A DNA stretch of 64,000 nucleotides from an uncultured Pseudomonadales bacterium (GCA_958296165.1 OY282447.1:4253154-4317153), one strand, 5' to 3'. Positions 27,576-37,540 are shown, counted from the stretch's first letter. Notes: generated by a model not told the origin, from the sequence alone. Translations and numbers: made by a program.

Positions 27576-28621
27576 CCGCCACTTCGCTGCCAAGCATCGA
27601 TGGCCGCTAGGCGCTGCTCGCGCAGCGCGGCGCCGTAATCTGGTCCGGGCGCAGCGTCTACGCGCAGTCGTTGCAGCTCGGCCACGAGGCGCAGCAGCGC
27701 GGCTGGCCGGAAATCGGCGCAGCAGGCCACGGTTTCGAGCACTAGCGCGGCCAGACCGCCGGGGCGGAATGCCCTTGCCGCAGTGAGGGCGCGCAGCAAG
27801 GTGTCGCTGTCGGTAGCGGGGTCCGCCAGAGCGCGACCGTGTGTGGCTACGGCGCTGGCAGCCTGGCGGATGATTCGCGGTGCGCGCAACTTGGCGTAAA
27901 CGGGGTCGATGGCGCCGCGTTCGTTAACCCAGCCTAACGCGGCCAGCGCCTGATCGCGGTGCTCGAACGTGCGCGTGTGCAACAGGCCGATCGTCTCCGG
28001 CACATCCAGCGCATCGAACCAGCATGTGTCGCCGATGGCCTGCACCACCTTGAAGAAGCGCGCCGGGCAGGGCGCCGCAGCGGCCTTGGCCAACTCCATC
28101 CACACGCGCTCGCCGGACAAGGCGGCGAGATCCGGCGTCATCGCCTGCATCAGCGCCAAGGTTTCGTTGTGGACATGGAAGCCGGGCAGCTGGGCTGCGA
28201 AGCGGGCGATGCGAAACACGCGCAGCGGATCTTCGCGAAACGCTGGCGAAACATGCCGGAGCAGGCGCAGCCTCAAGTCCTGTTGCCCGCCGTGGGGGTC
28301 TATCAGACCGCCGTCGCTGCTCTGTGCCATCGCGTTGATGGTGAGGTCGCGGCGCGCCAGGTCTTCTTCGAGCGATACATCGGGTGTCGCATGGCAATCG
28401 AAATCCGCATGTCCGGGGCCGATTCTGCGTTCGGTACGCGCCAGCGCGTATTGCTCGCCGGTCTTGGGGTGCAGGAATACCGGAAAGTCGCGGCCCACTT
28501 GCTTGAAACCGCGCTCTAGCAACTCGGCGGCGGTGCTGCCGACCACCACCCAATCGCGCTCTTGTACTGGCCGGCCGAGCAGTTCGTCGCGCACTGCGCC
28601 GCCGACGAGGTAGATCTTCAT
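27572..28621 (-). CDS. cca: CCA tRNA nucleotidyltransferase
   Basis: A 349-residue class II CCA-adding enzyme. [39 protein letters not shown] and LTINAMAQS are the nucleotidyltransferase core, followed by the neck region [15 protein letters not shown]. It ends without the HD phosphohydrolase domain found in E. coli-type enzymes, so it is a short form. The ATG overlaps the apaH stop (ATGA). An open frame continues upstream but is only a shadow of apaH. Confidence 0.93.
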   Translation of the reverse strand: MKIYLVGGAVRDELLGRPVQERDWVVVGSTAAELLERGFKQVGRDFPVFLHPKTGEQYALARTERRIGPGHADFDCHATPDVSLEEDLARRDLTINAMAQSSDGGLIDPHGGQQDLRLRLLRHVSPAFREDPLRVFRIARFAAQLPGFHVHNETLALMQAMTPDLAALSGERVWMELAKAAAAPCPARFFKVVQAIGDTCWFDALDVPETIGLLHTRTFEHRDQALAALGWVNERGAIDPVYAKLRAPRIIRQAASAVATHGRALADPATDSDTLLRALTAARAFRPGGLAALVLETVACCADFRPAALLRLVAELQRLRVDAAPGPDYGAALREQRLAAIDAWQRSGG

Positions 28622-29439
28622 AGTGGCTCGCTGGGGCGGTCGCGTAGGGCGGCGGGTACGGAAAACGCCCGTCCGTCGTCTAGCCGCACGGCGGTCATGG
28701 AGCGCCCCCACACCGCTCCGGTATCCAGGCCGATGGCGCGAGGATTGTCGGTGCGGCCGTCCAGCGCCGCCCAGTGGCCGAAGTAGATGGTCTTGTCGAC
28801 GCGCGATGGGTAGTGGAACCACGGCTGATAGCCCGGCGGCAATGCGTCCAGCGTGCCTTTGTGGGCAAACTCCAAGCGCCCGTCTGCATCCACCAGACGC
28901 ATGCGCGTGAGGTAGTTGACGATGGCGCGGTGGCGTGGCATGCGGATGAGTTGCGCATCCCACAGTGCCGGCTCATTGCCGTACATAGCTGCGAAGAAGC
29001 GCCGGTGCCCGCTGCCGCGCAGCACCGCTTCAGCTTCACGGGCATTGGCGCGCGCCGTGTCGAGGTCCCAGATGTGCGGAATGCCGGCATGCACCATTAC
29101 CAGATCGTCTGTCTCCACTAGCAGCGGCTGGTGGCGTAGCCATTCGGCGAGATCGAAGCAGTCGGGTGCCGCCAGCAACGCCTCCAGCGTGTCGCCGGGG
29201 CGATGCGGCTGGCCGCCGTAGACCATGGCGAGGAAGTGCAGGTCGTGGTTGCCGAGAACACACACGAAGCGCTCGCCCAATCCGTGCGCAAAACGCAGCG
29301 TGGCGAGCGAGTCCGGGCCGCGGTTGACCAGATCGCCCACGCACCACAGCGCATCCGTGGCGTTGAAGTGCGCTCTCTCAAGCAATGCTTCAAGGCTCGC
29401 CAAGCAGCCTTGAATGTCGCCGACGACATAGGTTGCCAT
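28618..29439 (-). CDS. apaH: Bis(5'-nucleosyl)-tetraphosphatase (symmetrical)
   Basis: A 273-residue metallophosphatase with the expected [16 protein letters not shown] and GNHD motifs and downstream His residues (MVHAGIPH). It hydrolyses Ap4A to two ADP, controlling alarmone levels and RNA capping. It begins three bases after apaG, in the conserved rsmA-apaG-apaH order. Confidence 0.96.
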   Translation of the reverse strand: MATYVVGDIQGCLASLEALLERAHFNATDALWCVGDLVNRGPDSLATLRFAHGLGERFVCVLGNHDLHFLAMVYGGQPHRPGDTLEALLAAPDCFDLAEWLRHQPLLVETDDLVMVHAGIPHIWDLDTARANAREAEAVLRGSGHRRFFAAMYGNEPALWDAQLIRMPRHRAIVNYLTRMRLVDADGRLEFAHKGTLDALPPGYQPWFHYPSRVDKTIYFGHWAALDGRTDNPRAIGLDTGAVWGRSMTAVRLDDGRAFSVPAALRDRPSEPL

Positions 29440-29442
29440 CGG

Positions 29443-29811
29443 CTAGTGAACGGCGTTGGGCGTCTGTAAGCTGAACGGCTGGATGGATACGTCGAACCGC
29501 TTGCCGTCGTCGGCACGGAACTCGTAGTGGCCCTGCATCACCCCCACTTCGGTATCCAAGGGGCATGCACTGGTGTAGCGGAATGCTTCGCCCGGCGCAA
29601 TGCGCGGCTGGTTGCCTACTACGCCCGGGCCGCGCACTTCCTGCTGTTTGCCGTCGCCGTTGGTGATGAGCCAATAGCGGTTGAGCAATTGCGCAGGTTC
29701 GTCGCCATGGTTGGCGATCGTGATGGTGTAGGCAAAGAGGTACCGGTGCTGGGCCGGGTCCGACTCGCTGGCGACGAAGCGCGTTTCTACGCTTACCTCG
29801 AATTTCTGCAC
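29443..29811 (-). CDS. apaG: ApaG
   Basis: A 122-residue beta-sandwich protein. YLFAYTITIANHGDEPAQLL, RYWLITNGDG and GVMQGHYEF are diagnostic of ApaG. The family is linked by gene order to apaH and rsmA; the biochemical role is unsettled. A 15-base tandem repeat array fills the gap between it and rsmA. Confidence 0.95.
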   Translation of the reverse strand: MQKFEVSVETRFVASESDPAQHRYLFAYTITIANHGDEPAQLLNRYWLITNGDGKQQEVRGPGVVGNQPRIAPGEAFRYTSACPLDTEVGVMQGHYEFRADDGKRFDVSIQPFSLQTPNAVH

Positions 29812-29817
29812 GCTATT

Positions 29818-29907
29818 TCTCGCATCGCTAACTCTCGCATCGCTAACTCTCGTATCGCTAACTCCCGCACCGCTAACTCCCGCATCGCTGTTCCCCGCAC
29901 CGCTTCC
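29818..29907. repeat. 15-base tandem repeat array, six units
   Basis: Six head-to-tail 15-base units, consensus TCTCGCATCGCTAAC, occupy the rsmA-apaG junction. Units 1 and 2 are identical, units 3-4 differ by one to three bases, and units 5-6 are degenerate. The last ~35 bases encode the C-terminal tail of RsmA on the minus strand. Because the unit is a multiple of three, it can expand or shrink without shifting frame, though its stop position within the array matters. Confidence 0.85.
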
Positions 29908-30724
29908 TGTTTGTCGATGTGTCCGACGCCGTCAAGCGGCCTTTGCAATGGTTGGCCAACGCGACGAACTCCTGCAGGCCGAGCGTCTCCGGCCTCCGCT
30001 TGGGGTCTAGCCGCAACGCCGCCCAATCCGGCGCCAGCGATCTTACGGCATTGCCGAGCGTCTTGCGGCGCTGCCCGAAGCACTGCCGCAGCAGTTGGCG
30101 CAGCGCGACGAGGTCGCAGGGCTCGCGCCGGCGAGCGGTGAGGCGGACGAAGGTAGAGTCCACCTTGGGCGGCGGTGCGAAGCTCGAGGCGCGAACGTCG
30201 AACAGCCGCTCGACCTGGCAGTGGTACTGCGCCATGACCGACAGCCGGCCGTATGCCTTGCTGCCCGGCGCCGCTGAGAGACGCGCCGCCACTTCCGCTT
30301 GCAGCATCACGTGGATGTCGGCGACGCGCTCTGCCAAGTCGAACAAGCGATCGAGAAGCGGCGTTGCGATGTTGTAGGGAAGGTTGCCTACAACGCGGTT
30401 GGCGCTAACGCCGTTGGTGCGGTTTGCGACCAGCGCCGCGAGATCCCACGCCAGCGCATCGGCGCAGATCACGCGCGCGGTCGGCAGGCGGGCTTGTAGG
30501 GTGGCTGCTAGATCGCGGTCGATTTCTATTGCGGCAACGGCCCGCGCTTCTGTGCAGAGGCGCTCGGTGAGCACTCCGGTGCCGGGGCCGATCTCCAAAA
30601 CGGCGTCGGTGTCGCGGAGTTCCAGAGTCGCAAAGATGCGGTCGACCGCCGCGGCGTCGGCGAGGAAGTGCTGGCCGAAGCGCTTACGACTCGGCGTCTT
30701 CCGCAACCGGCTCGGTGTTTTCAT
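29873..30724 (-). CDS. rsmA: 16S rRNA (adenine1518-N6/adenine1519-N6)-dimethyltransferase
   Basis: A 283-residue KsgA/RsmA. RKRFGQHFL starts the fold, VLEIGPGTGVLTERL binds SAM, NLPYNIATPLL is the catalytic NLPY motif, and FAPPPKVDSTFVRL follows. It dimethylates two adenines near the 3' end of 16S rRNA. The first 41 bases overlap the 3' end of surA. The last ~12 residues (ending RCGEQRCGS) are encoded by the tandem repeat array, a tail not seen in typical RsmA. Confidence 0.95.
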   Translation of the reverse strand: MKTPSRLRKTPSRKRFGQHFLADAAAVDRIFATLELRDTDAVLEIGPGTGVLTERLCTEARAVAAIEIDRDLAATLQARLPTARVICADALAWDLAALVANRTNGVSANRVVGNLPYNIATPLLDRLFDLAERVADIHVMLQAEVAARLSAAPGSKAYGRLSVMAQYHCQVERLFDVRASSFAPPPKVDSTFVRLTARRREPCDLVALRQLLRQCFGQRRKTLGNAVRSLAPDWAALRLDPKRRPETLGLQEFVALANHCKGRLTASDTSTNRKRCGEQRCGS

Positions 30725-32060
30725 CGCTCAGCGCCAAGCGCTCTTCGACGAATGCCTCGTCGCGGATTTCGGTCAGCCATTCCTCCAGGCGTTCCTCGAA
30801 TCGTTGCGCGTGCAGCACTCGCACGGCGTAGTCGCGCCGTGCCTCGTCACTGGCGTCCTGCTGGCGACGACCCTGTACTTCGAGAATGTGCCAGCCGTAC
30901 TCGGAGCGAAACGGCGGCGACAGCGCATCGATCTCGGTGCCAGCCATCGCCTCTTGGAACTCGCGCACGAACTGGTCGGCCTTGCTCCAGCCCAAATCGC
31001 CGCCGCTCAGCGCACTGCCGGGGTCATCCGAATGTTCCTTGGCCAACTCGGCGAAATCCGCGCCGGCCAGGATGCGTTCGCGCAGGTCTTCGATGGCCGC
31101 GCGGGTCTCCTCCTCCGTGCGAATGGCGGAAGGCGTGAGCAGGATGTGGCGCACCAACGTTTCGTCGTTGGTCTGCTGCGAGGCGCCGCGCTTGTCGAGC
31201 AACTTGATGATGTGGATGCCTGAGGAGTTGCGCAGCGGCTCGATCACGTCGCCGACCGCCGCCGCAAGTACGTGTTCCGCAAACAGACCGGGCAGGCGGC
31301 TGGCCCTGCGCCAGCCGAGGTCGCCGCCTTCCAAGGCCGTGGACGCGGACGAGTGTTCGACGGCCAGCGCCGCAAAGTCGGCGCCGTCCTGCAATTGGGC
31401 GACAAGGCCATCCGCCTTCTCGGCCAAGGCTTCGACCTCCTCTGCCGCAGTGTTTTGATCCACAGCCAACAGGATGTGGCCGACGCGGTACTCGTCGGAA
31501 ATCTGCTCTGCGAAGAACGGCGAAGCGAGCAACTCGTCGATGTCCTGCTCGGTGATGTAGACGCGGCGGTTCACGACTTCGCGCTGCACCCGATCAAGGG
31601 TCAGCTGGCGCCGGACTTGCTCGCGGAAAGCGCGGTAGGAAATGCCTTCCTGATCGAGTGCGGCGATGAACGCGTCGATTTCCATGCCGTTCTGCGCGGC
31701 ATAGTTGCGCACCGCGTCGGTGAGCGTCTCGTCGTCGAGCTCCACGCCGCGGCCTTTGGCCTCCTGCAATTGCAGGCTTTCGAGGATGAGCCGCTCTAGG
31801 ATCTGCTCCAAGATGGCGTCTCGCTCCAGGTCCTCGGCGCCTGCCGCCTCCAGCTGCTGCACCACGCCGTCGTAGCGCTCCACCAGTTCGCTGGCGAGCA
31901 CCACGTCGTCATTGACGATGGCAATGATGCCGTCGACGGTCTTGGGTTGGGCGGCGGCATTGCCGGCGATGGCCAAGACGAGCACCGCGATGCCTCGCAC
32001 ATGCGCCCCGATGCAGGCTCGCGTTGGCTTGCGCCGTGGTTGAATGCAATTGTCGATCAT
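30684..32060 (-). CDS. surA: Periplasmic chaperone/peptidyl-prolyl isomerase SurA
   Basis: A 458-residue protein with a signal peptide (hydrophobic segment ending GNAAAQ), the SurA N-terminal domain beginning VDGIIAIVNDDVVLASELV, and two parvulin domains (YRVGHILLAVDQ near residue 190 and VRHILLTPSAIRTEEE near 300), each with a GGDLGW motif. It escorts beta-barrel outer-membrane proteins, including LptD, to the Bam complex. Its start overlaps the lptD stop (ATGA). In many gammaproteobacteria pdxA lies between surA and rsmA; here surA runs directly into rsmA. Confidence 0.95.
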   Translation of the reverse strand: MIDNCIQPRRKPTRACIGAHVRGIAVLVLAIAGNAAAQPKTVDGIIAIVNDDVVLASELVERYDGVVQQLEAAGAEDLERDAILEQILERLILESLQLQEAKGRGVELDDETLTDAVRNYAAQNGMEIDAFIAALDQEGISYRAFREQVRRQLTLDRVQREVVNRRVYITEQDIDELLASPFFAEQISDEYRVGHILLAVDQNTAAEEVEALAEKADGLVAQLQDGADFAALAVEHSSASTALEGGDLGWRRASRLPGLFAEHVLAAAVGDVIEPLRNSSGIHIIKLLDKRGASQQTNDETLVRHILLTPSAIRTEEETRAAIEDLRERILAGADFAELAKEHSDDPGSALSGGDLGWSKADQFVREFQEAMAGTEIDALSPPFRSEYGWHILEVQGRRQQDASDEARRDYAVRVLHAQRFEERLEEWLTEIRDEAFVEERLALSDENTEPVAEDAES

Positions 32061-34405
32061 CGGTACTCCGCTCCTCTAAACCCTTTTATGCCACGCGCCA
32101 GCCGCGAGTCAACCTTGGTGCCGAAGCCAGCCAAGCCGCGAAACACGAGCTGCAGCAATACGCCGCTGTCTTTGGCGAGATCCGGCTGCAGGCGATTGCG
32201 CGGCACGTCTACAGTGCGGTGCCAAAGCACCTTCACATCCAAGCAGCAGCTCGCGTAGCCAACGCCAGCAAAGGCTTCGATTGTTTGACCAAAACGCCAG
32301 TCATGGTTCAATCGCCCGAACGCGTTCCATTGCTTGCCGAGAGGCCAGTGAAACGACAGGTCCGTTTGGTCGATGTCGGTCAGCTTGCGGCGTCGATAGC
32401 CAACGTTCAGCAGCCGTCGCGGGCCGCGCCGGAAGGAGACGGCAACGCCCGCTTCTTCCCATGCCTTGTCATGTGGGTTCCAAGCCAACGTAGCGGCGAT
32501 CCGAGTCGGCCCCAGTGCGCTGCGCAGTTCGCCGGCGAGCGCGGAGGTGGGCTGGCTCTCGTAGTCCGTGGGGCGGCCGCTCAACACGACGCGCCGATCC
32601 TCGAAGTAGCCAATCGCGCCGATGCTGGCGGCGAGCAGCTCGCGGCCGTTGTCGGTGGTCAGCAGGCGCGACGTCACCCCAGCGGCGAGCTGATTGGCGT
32701 CGCCCAAGCGATCCAAGCCGGCAAAGCGGTTGTCGCGGAACAGCTGGCGGTAGGCAAAGGTCAGTCTGGCGGCGTCGAAGCGGGGCAGCTCGTCTTGGGC
32801 GGCATAGGTTTGATGCAGGTAATGCAGGCGCGGCTCCAACGTTTGGGTCCATCTGCCGCCGCGCACGGCGCGTTCCAGCACGAGACCGCCGTCGGCGCTG
32901 GCGACGCCGAGCGTGCGCGTCGGCGTTCGATCGATGTTCGAAGGCGTCTTCGCTAGGTCGTAGGCGGTGTGGCGCAAGCCTGCCGACAGCGTGAGAAAGC
33001 CCCACGGCCGAACGAGCGGCAGGCGCAGACGCGGCTCTAGATGCAGTCGCCTGCCGACGATGGCGGCAATGCCTGCAACCGGTGCGGCCGAGCCGCGCCG
33101 AAAGGACGACCAGGCGCCGCCGAAAGTCCACTCAAGCGGCCCCCACACCGTGCCGGCATAGGTGACGTTGGCCTCCGGCAGCCGCCTATACGGTGCCAAC
33201 CCCGGCTCGAGTCGCTGAAAGCTCTGCGCCCACAAACGTGCGAACAAGCCGCCGTGCGTATATTGGACTTCGGTGCGCCGTTGCAACATCACTCGGCTCG
33301 ATACGGCCAATTCCGCGCCCAAGTCCACGAAGTAGTCGTTGTCGCTGACCGCGGTGTAATCGAGCAGCGTGCGCAGACTGCGGAAGCGGCCGCGGTGCTC
33401 GGCGCGCGCGAGCCAACGATCGGCCGGCACGAAGTCGGCTGCTACGCCATCGGCTAGGAAATCCGCACGCGGCAGATCGCCGTTGTAGTTCTCGTCGCCG
33501 CCCAGGAACGCGCCGCGAAGCTCGTTGCGCGAACGATGCCCACGGTGCCTGAACTCGGCTTCCAATCCCGTGCCGCGGTTGGCGATGTAACGTGGCGTCA
33601 GCGTGGCATCGTAGTGCGGCGCTAGATTGAGGTAATAGGGCACCGCAACGTCGACGCCGTCCTCGTCGTCGTAGCCAACGTTCGGGAACAGGAAGCCGCT
33701 GGCCCGTTCGGTGCTAACCGGAAAGCGCAGATACGGCGAGTAGAAGACAGGTACGTTGCCGACCAAAAGGCGGGCGTGCCGAGCGGTGGCGAATGTAGCG
33801 TCTTGGTTGAGGTCGATCGCGTTGGCGCGCAGCCGCCAGGTGTTCCGGCCCGGCGGGCAGCGCGTCAGCGACGTGCCAGCAAGCCGCAACGCACTGCCTT
33901 GGCGATCGACGCGCACCGCCTCGCCGCGCATTTCCAAGCCAGTCAACACGAACTGCGCGCTCTCGATGCGGGCGCTGTCGTCGTGCAGGCCTACGACAGC
34001 GCTCTGGCCAATCACGTGCAGACCGGGCTCCGCCAAGCGGATGGCGTTGGTGGTACGGACCAGCGAGGTGGTTTCGTCGATCTGCATTGCCGCCGCAGTC
34101 AACTTGCGACTGCCTTGCCGCACCACCACGCCGCCGGCGACGTTGGTGGTGGCGCCGAGGATGGATCGCAGAGTCTGCGCGGAGAGATCAACGGCACCTC
34201 CGGCGCCGGCGGTACTCGCAACGTCCGGTTCGACGTAGGCGCCCGTGCAATACCAGAGCCCATCCCTGGCTGTGGGCTTGCGCTGCCACAACGACTCCGC
34301 GAGTTGCGCGGGCTCGGCCGAGTACGCGCTTGCCTGTGCGAGCAGTGCGAGCAGCAATCCGGCGCGGCTGTCAATGCGACATGGAGTCGGAGACAATCGC
34401 CGCAT
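32057..34405 (-). CDS. lptD: LPS-assembly protein LptD
   Basis: About 782 residues. From the chosen ATG at 34405 a signal peptide (LLLALLAQASAYSA) leads to the periplasmic OstA-like beta-taco region (LSAQTLRSILGATTNVAGGV and FYSPYLRFPVS) and then a long beta-barrel ending FRGLAGFGTKVD. Cysteines that could form the LptD disulfides are present (WYCTGAY, CPPGRN, SCCLD). With LptE it inserts LPS in the outer leaflet. The frame stays open for 52 further codons upstream, but those are antisense to amgK and lack signal-peptide character. The ATG lies within the same CATG as the amgK start. Confidence 0.92.
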   Translation of the reverse strand: MRRLSPTPCRIDSRAGLLLALLAQASAYSAEPAQLAESLWQRKPTARDGLWYCTGAYVEPDVASTAGAGGAVDLSAQTLRSILGATTNVAGGVVVRQGSRKLTAAAMQIDETTSLVRTTNAIRLAEPGLHVIGQSAVVGLHDDSARIESAQFVLTGLEMRGEAVRVDRQGSALRLAGTSLTRCPPGRNTWRLRANAIDLNQDATFATARHARLLVGNVPVFYSPYLRFPVSTERASGFLFPNVGYDDEDGVDVAVPYYLNLAPHYDATLTPRYIANRGTGLEAEFRHRGHRSRNELRGAFLGGDENYNGDLPRADFLADGVAADFVPADRWLARAEHRGRFRSLRTLLDYTAVSDNDYFVDLGAELAVSSRVMLQRRTEVQYTHGGLFARLWAQSFQRLEPGLAPYRRLPEANVTYAGTVWGPLEWTFGGAWSSFRRGSAAPVAGIAAIVGRRLHLEPRLRLPLVRPWGFLTLSAGLRHTAYDLAKTPSNIDRTPTRTLGVASADGGLVLERAVRGGRWTQTLEPRLHYLHQTYAAQDELPRFDAARLTFAYRQLFRDNRFAGLDRLGDANQLAAGVTSRLLTTDNGRELLAASIGAIGYFEDRRVVLSGRPTDYESQPTSALAGELRSALGPTRIAATLAWNPHDKAWEEAGVAVSFRRGPRRLLNVGYRRRKLTDIDQTDLSFHWPLGKQWNAFGRLNHDWRFGQTIEAFAGVGYASCCLDVKVLWHRTVDVPRNRLQPDLAKDSGVLLQLVFRGLAGFGTKVDSRLARGIKGFRGAEYR

Positions 34406-35393
34406 GGACGCGCCGCGGGAGCTCATCGAGTGGGTCGAACGGCAGCTCGGTACGCGCTGCATCGCGCTGAACGCCTTGGCGGCGGAGGCCAGTACGCGCA
34501 GTTTTTTCCGTGTTGCGCTGCCTGCGCATAGCTCGGCAAGTGCGCCCAAGTGCATCGCCATGTTTTCGCCGCCGGAAACCGAGGATAACCCGCGCTACGT
34601 TCGCCTCGCCTCGTTATTCCGAAGCCACGGCCTCGCGGCGCCAACGATCCACGTTGCCGATCTAGACCGCGGCTTCCTGCTCATCGAAGACTTGGGCGAA
34701 CGCGATTTCGAGACCGCCTACGCCAAAGGCGAGGTGGATGCGCCACTCGAAGCTGCCGTGCAAGCGTTGATCGCGCTGCAGCGCGTCGCCGCGGATGAAG
34801 TGCCACCCTACACGCGCGATCGCTTCGCTGACGAACTGGCGATCTTCACGGAGTGGCTGATCGAACGGTTTCTCGGCCTCGAAGTGCCGGGTTTCTTCCG
34901 TGCGATCCAAGAAGCGCTGATCGAGGCCACGCAGAGCGTGCCGCAGCGGGTGATCCACCGCGACTACCACTGCCGCAATCTGATCTGGCGCGGCAACGGT
35001 TCGGTTGGCATCGTTGACTTCCAAGATGCGCTCGTCGGCCCCGCTTGCTACGACATCGCCTCGCTGCTGCGCGACTGCTATCACGAGTTCGAGGCCGCCA
35101 GCATCGTGCGCTGGCGGCGGCGTTTCTTCGATCTCGCTGGTCTCGATTGCAGCGCCGCGACCTTCGATCGCGCCTTCGACCTCACCGCGATGCAGCGCCA
35201 GCTCAAAGCCGTGGGCATCTTCGCTCGCCTCTATTTGAGCCGGGGCGTAGACAGCCACTTGGGCGACATCGTGCCGGTTCTCCGGCGGCTGGCACGGTCG
35301 AGCGCCGACTATGCCGAGACAGGCGCTTTGACAGGTTGGATCGAAGACGAAGTTCTGCCAAGGGCCGTAGCGAGGCTCGGTGCCTTGCGATGA
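34404..35393 (+). CDS. amgK: N-acetylmuramate/N-acetylglucosamine kinase AmgK
   Basis: A 329-residue aminoglycoside-phosphotransferase-fold kinase. VIHRDYHCRNLIW is the catalytic loop and IVDFQDALVGPACYD holds the metal-binding Asp. It phosphorylates the anomeric position of MurNAc/GlcNAc in the MurU peptidoglycan-recycling route known from Pseudomonas, and its overlap with murU (ATGA) supports this. The proposed ATG shares the CATG at 34403-34406 with the lptD start on the other strand; an upstream ATG at 34377 would place the start inside lptD. Confidence 0.9.
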   Translation: MDAPRELIEWVERQLGTRCIALNALAAEASTRSFFRVALPAHSSASAPKCIAMFSPPETEDNPRYVRLASLFRSHGLAAPTIHVADLDRGFLLIEDLGERDFETAYAKGEVDAPLEAAVQALIALQRVAADEVPPYTRDRFADELAIFTEWLIERFLGLEVPGFFRAIQEALIEATQSVPQRVIHRDYHCRNLIWRGNGSVGIVDFQDALVGPACYDIASLLRDCYHEFEAASIVRWRRRFFDLAGLDCSAATFDRAFDLTAMQRQLKAVGIFARLYLSRGVDSHLGDIVPVLRRLARSSADYAETGALTGWIEDEVLPRAVARLGALR

Positions 35394-36058
35394 AGGCGAT
35401 GATTCTTGCCGCTGGCCGTGGCGAACGCCTCAGGCCGCTCACCGAACGCATCCCCAAGCCGATGATCCCGATCGGCAGCGAGCCGCTGATCATCCACCAG
35501 CTGCGTTGGCTGCACCGTGCCGGCATCCGCGACATCGTCATCAACGTGCATCACTTGGGCGAGCAGATCGAGCGTGGCGTGGGCAGCGGCGCCGATCAGG
35601 GCGTGCGCGTCCGCTACAGCCGAGAGGACGACCTGCTTGACACCGGCGGCGGCGTGAAGAGAGCGCTGCCGCTGCTCGGCCCTGGCCCGTTCGCCGTGCT
35701 GAACGGGGACATTTGGACCAGCTATCCGTTCAAGAATCTGGCTCGCAAGCGCCCGCAGCAGGCACACTTGGTGCTCACGCCGACGCCGCCGCATCTCTCC
35801 CGATCCGATTTCCGCCTCGACGGCGAGCTCGTGCGCAGAGACGGCGCTGTGGCGGCGGGGAACGACTTGACCTATTGCGGCTTCGGCGTGCTCGCCCCAG
35901 CACTCTTCGAGCACTCGCCTGACGGCGCGTTCTCGTTGGCGGATCTGTACTTTCGCGCCGCCGCGGCGGGCGCGCTCACTGGCGAAGTGTTCGACGGCAC
36001 TTGGATCGACATCGGCACGCCTGGGCAGCTCAAACGGGTGCGCCGGCTGACGCGATAG
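35390..36058 (+). CDS. murU: N-acetylmuramate alpha-1-phosphate uridylyltransferase MurU
   Basis: A 222-residue sugar-nucleotidyltransferase. [20 protein letters not shown] is the nucleotide-binding start, [10 protein letters not shown] carries the metal-binding Asp and [13 protein letters not shown] ends the fold. It makes UDP-MurNAc from MurNAc-1-phosphate supplied by AmgK, bypassing de novo synthesis. It is translationally coupled to amgK. Confidence 0.92.
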   Translation: MKAMILAAGRGERLRPLTERIPKPMIPIGSEPLIIHQLRWLHRAGIRDIVINVHHLGEQIERGVGSGADQGVRVRYSREDDLLDTGGGVKRALPLLGPGPFAVLNGDIWTSYPFKNLARKRPQQAHLVLTPTPPHLSRSDFRLDGELVRRDGAVAAGNDLTYCGFGVLAPALFEHSPDGAFSLADLYFRAAAAGALTGEVFDGTWIDIGTPGQLKRVRRLTR

Positions 36059-36131
36059 GTGGCGCGATGGCTGGCACTGTAGGATGCTTGGCGCCGGCTA
36101 TTGTCGAACCATCGAACCGTCGAAGCCCAAC

Positions 36132-36818
36132 ATGAATCCTTGGATTGCGCCTTCCATCCTGGCGGCCGACTTCGCCCGCCTAGGCGAGGAGGTGGACGAC
36201 GTGCTTGCAGCTGGCGCGGATGCCGTCCACTTCGACGTGATGGACAATCACTATGTGCCGAACTTGTCGGTTGGGCCGCTTGTGCTCGATGCGCTGCGGC
36301 AGCACGGCGTGCGGGCGCCTGTGGACGTCCACTTAATGGTGAAGCCGGTGGATCGGCTGATCGGCGACTTTCTCGCCGCCGGCGCCGACTGCATCACCAT
36401 TCACCCCGAAGCAAGCGAGCGTCCGCGCCGTTCGCTGGCGCTGATCCGCGCCGGCGGCGCCAAGGCTGGATTGGCTTTCAACCCCGAAACGCGCATGGAA
36501 TTGCTGGAGCCGTTGCTGGATGCGGTGGATTTGGTGCTGGTGATGGCCGTGCGGCCGGGCTTCGGCGGCCAGACTTTCATGCCATCGAGCTTGGCCAAGG
36601 TGCGCATGGCACGGCGCTGCATCGACGCGAGCGGGCGCCCCATTCGCTTGCAGATCGATGGCGGCATCAAGGTCGCCAACATCGGCGCGGCGCACAGCGC
36701 CGGCGCCGACACCTTCGTGGCCGGCTCGGCAATCTTCGGCGTAGCGGCCAGCGGCAAGCCTCGCGTTGACGACTACCGCGCCGTAATCGCGGCGATGCGG
36801 GCAAACTTCGCATCGTGA
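36132..36818 (+). CDS. rpe: Ribulose-phosphate 3-epimerase
   Basis: A 228-residue TIM-barrel epimerase. [53 protein letters not shown] and [11 protein letters not shown] carry the metal ligands and catalytic aspartates. It interconverts ribulose-5-phosphate and xylulose-5-phosphate. The stop overlaps the gph start (GTGA), and the rpe-gph-trpE order is the one seen in Pseudomonas. Confidence 0.95.
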   Translation: MNPWIAPSILAADFARLGEEVDDVLAAGADAVHFDVMDNHYVPNLSVGPLVLDALRQHGVRAPVDVHLMVKPVDRLIGDFLAAGADCITIHPEASERPRRSLALIRAGGAKAGLAFNPETRMELLEPLLDAVDLVLVMAVRPGFGGQTFMPSSLAKVRMARRCIDASGRPIRLQIDGGIKVANIGAAHSAGADTFVAGSAIFGVAASGKPRVDDYRAVIAAMRANFAS

Positions 36819-37459
36819 GCTATCGTGCATACCTGTTCGATTTGGACGGCACGCTGGTAGACACTGCGCCGGACCTGATGCGGGCGCTGAACCACGCCCT
36901 TGAGCTAGCCCGCCTCGGCCCCGTAGACGAAGCGCTAACGCGGCATTGGGTCGGCCACGGCGTGCGCGCCATGCTGGTCGCGGCGTTGGACCACCACCGC
37001 CGTACCCTGTCGACCGAGCGAATGGACGAGTTGCAGAAGGCCTGCCTCGACTATTACGGCGCACACATCGCCGATCGCTCGCGCCCCTATCCGACGGTTG
37101 TCGACACCCTTGGCGTTCTCGGTGCGCGCGGCCCGCTTGCCGTGGTGACCAACAAACCAACCGAACTGAGCGTGCGTTTGCTGGCCGCGCTCGACATCGG
37201 CCGCTTCTTCACGGTGGTGCTCGGGCGCGGCAGCACGACCAAGCCCAAGCCAGACGCAGCGCCAGCGCTGGCCGCTTGCGAGAGGATGGGTGTCGCACCG
37301 AAGGATGCGCTCTTCGTCGGCGATTCTGAAACCGACGTGCTGTGCGCTCGGGCGGCAGGGTGCGATGTGGCGCTGTACCGCTACGGCTACAACCACGGCC
37401 GAGCGCCGGAATCGCTCGGTGCGGACCGCGTAATTGAATCGCTGCACGATCTCGTTTAG
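36815..37459 (+). CDS. gph: Phosphoglycolate phosphatase
   Basis: A 214-residue HAD phosphatase: nucleophile motif [20 protein letters not shown] (motif II Thr/Lys region), KPKPDAAP and [17 protein letters not shown]. It removes phosphate from 2-phosphoglycolate made during oxygenation or DNA repair. It begins with GTG overlapping the rpe stop. Confidence 0.92.
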   Translation: MSYRAYLFDLDGTLVDTAPDLMRALNHALELARLGPVDEALTRHWVGHGVRAMLVAALDHHRRTLSTERMDELQKACLDYYGAHIADRSRPYPTVVDTLGVLGARGPLAVVTNKPTELSVRLLAALDIGRFFTVVLGRGSTTKPKPDAAPALAACERMGVAPKDALFVGDSETDVLCARAAGCDVALYRYGYNHGRAPESLGADRVIESLHDLV

Positions 37460-37484
37460 GGTTGCGCCGCCGCGGGAGACCGAC

Positions 37485-37529
37485 ATGCGCAACGACCGCA
37501 ACGACAAGACCCACCATCGCTGGCGATAG
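37485..37529 (+). CDS. Possible trp leader peptide
   Basis: A 14-codon frame with a strong ribosome binding site (GGGAG at 37474-37478) ends HHRWR-stop, 66 bases before trpE, the place where a Trp-rich leader peptide would be expected. It has only a single Trp codon, and the local base pairing does not follow the textbook attenuator exactly, so this is a candidate only. Confidence 0.35.
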   Translation: MRNDRNDKTHHRWR

Positions 37530-37540
37530 CAGCCGCTCTT

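Noticed and set aside
29818-29907. CRISPR-like array
   Set aside because: The units are 15 bases, directly adjacent with no spacers, and no cas genes are nearby.
34408-34561. Longer LptD N-terminus
   Set aside because: The extra codons are antisense to amgK and would place the signal peptide internally.
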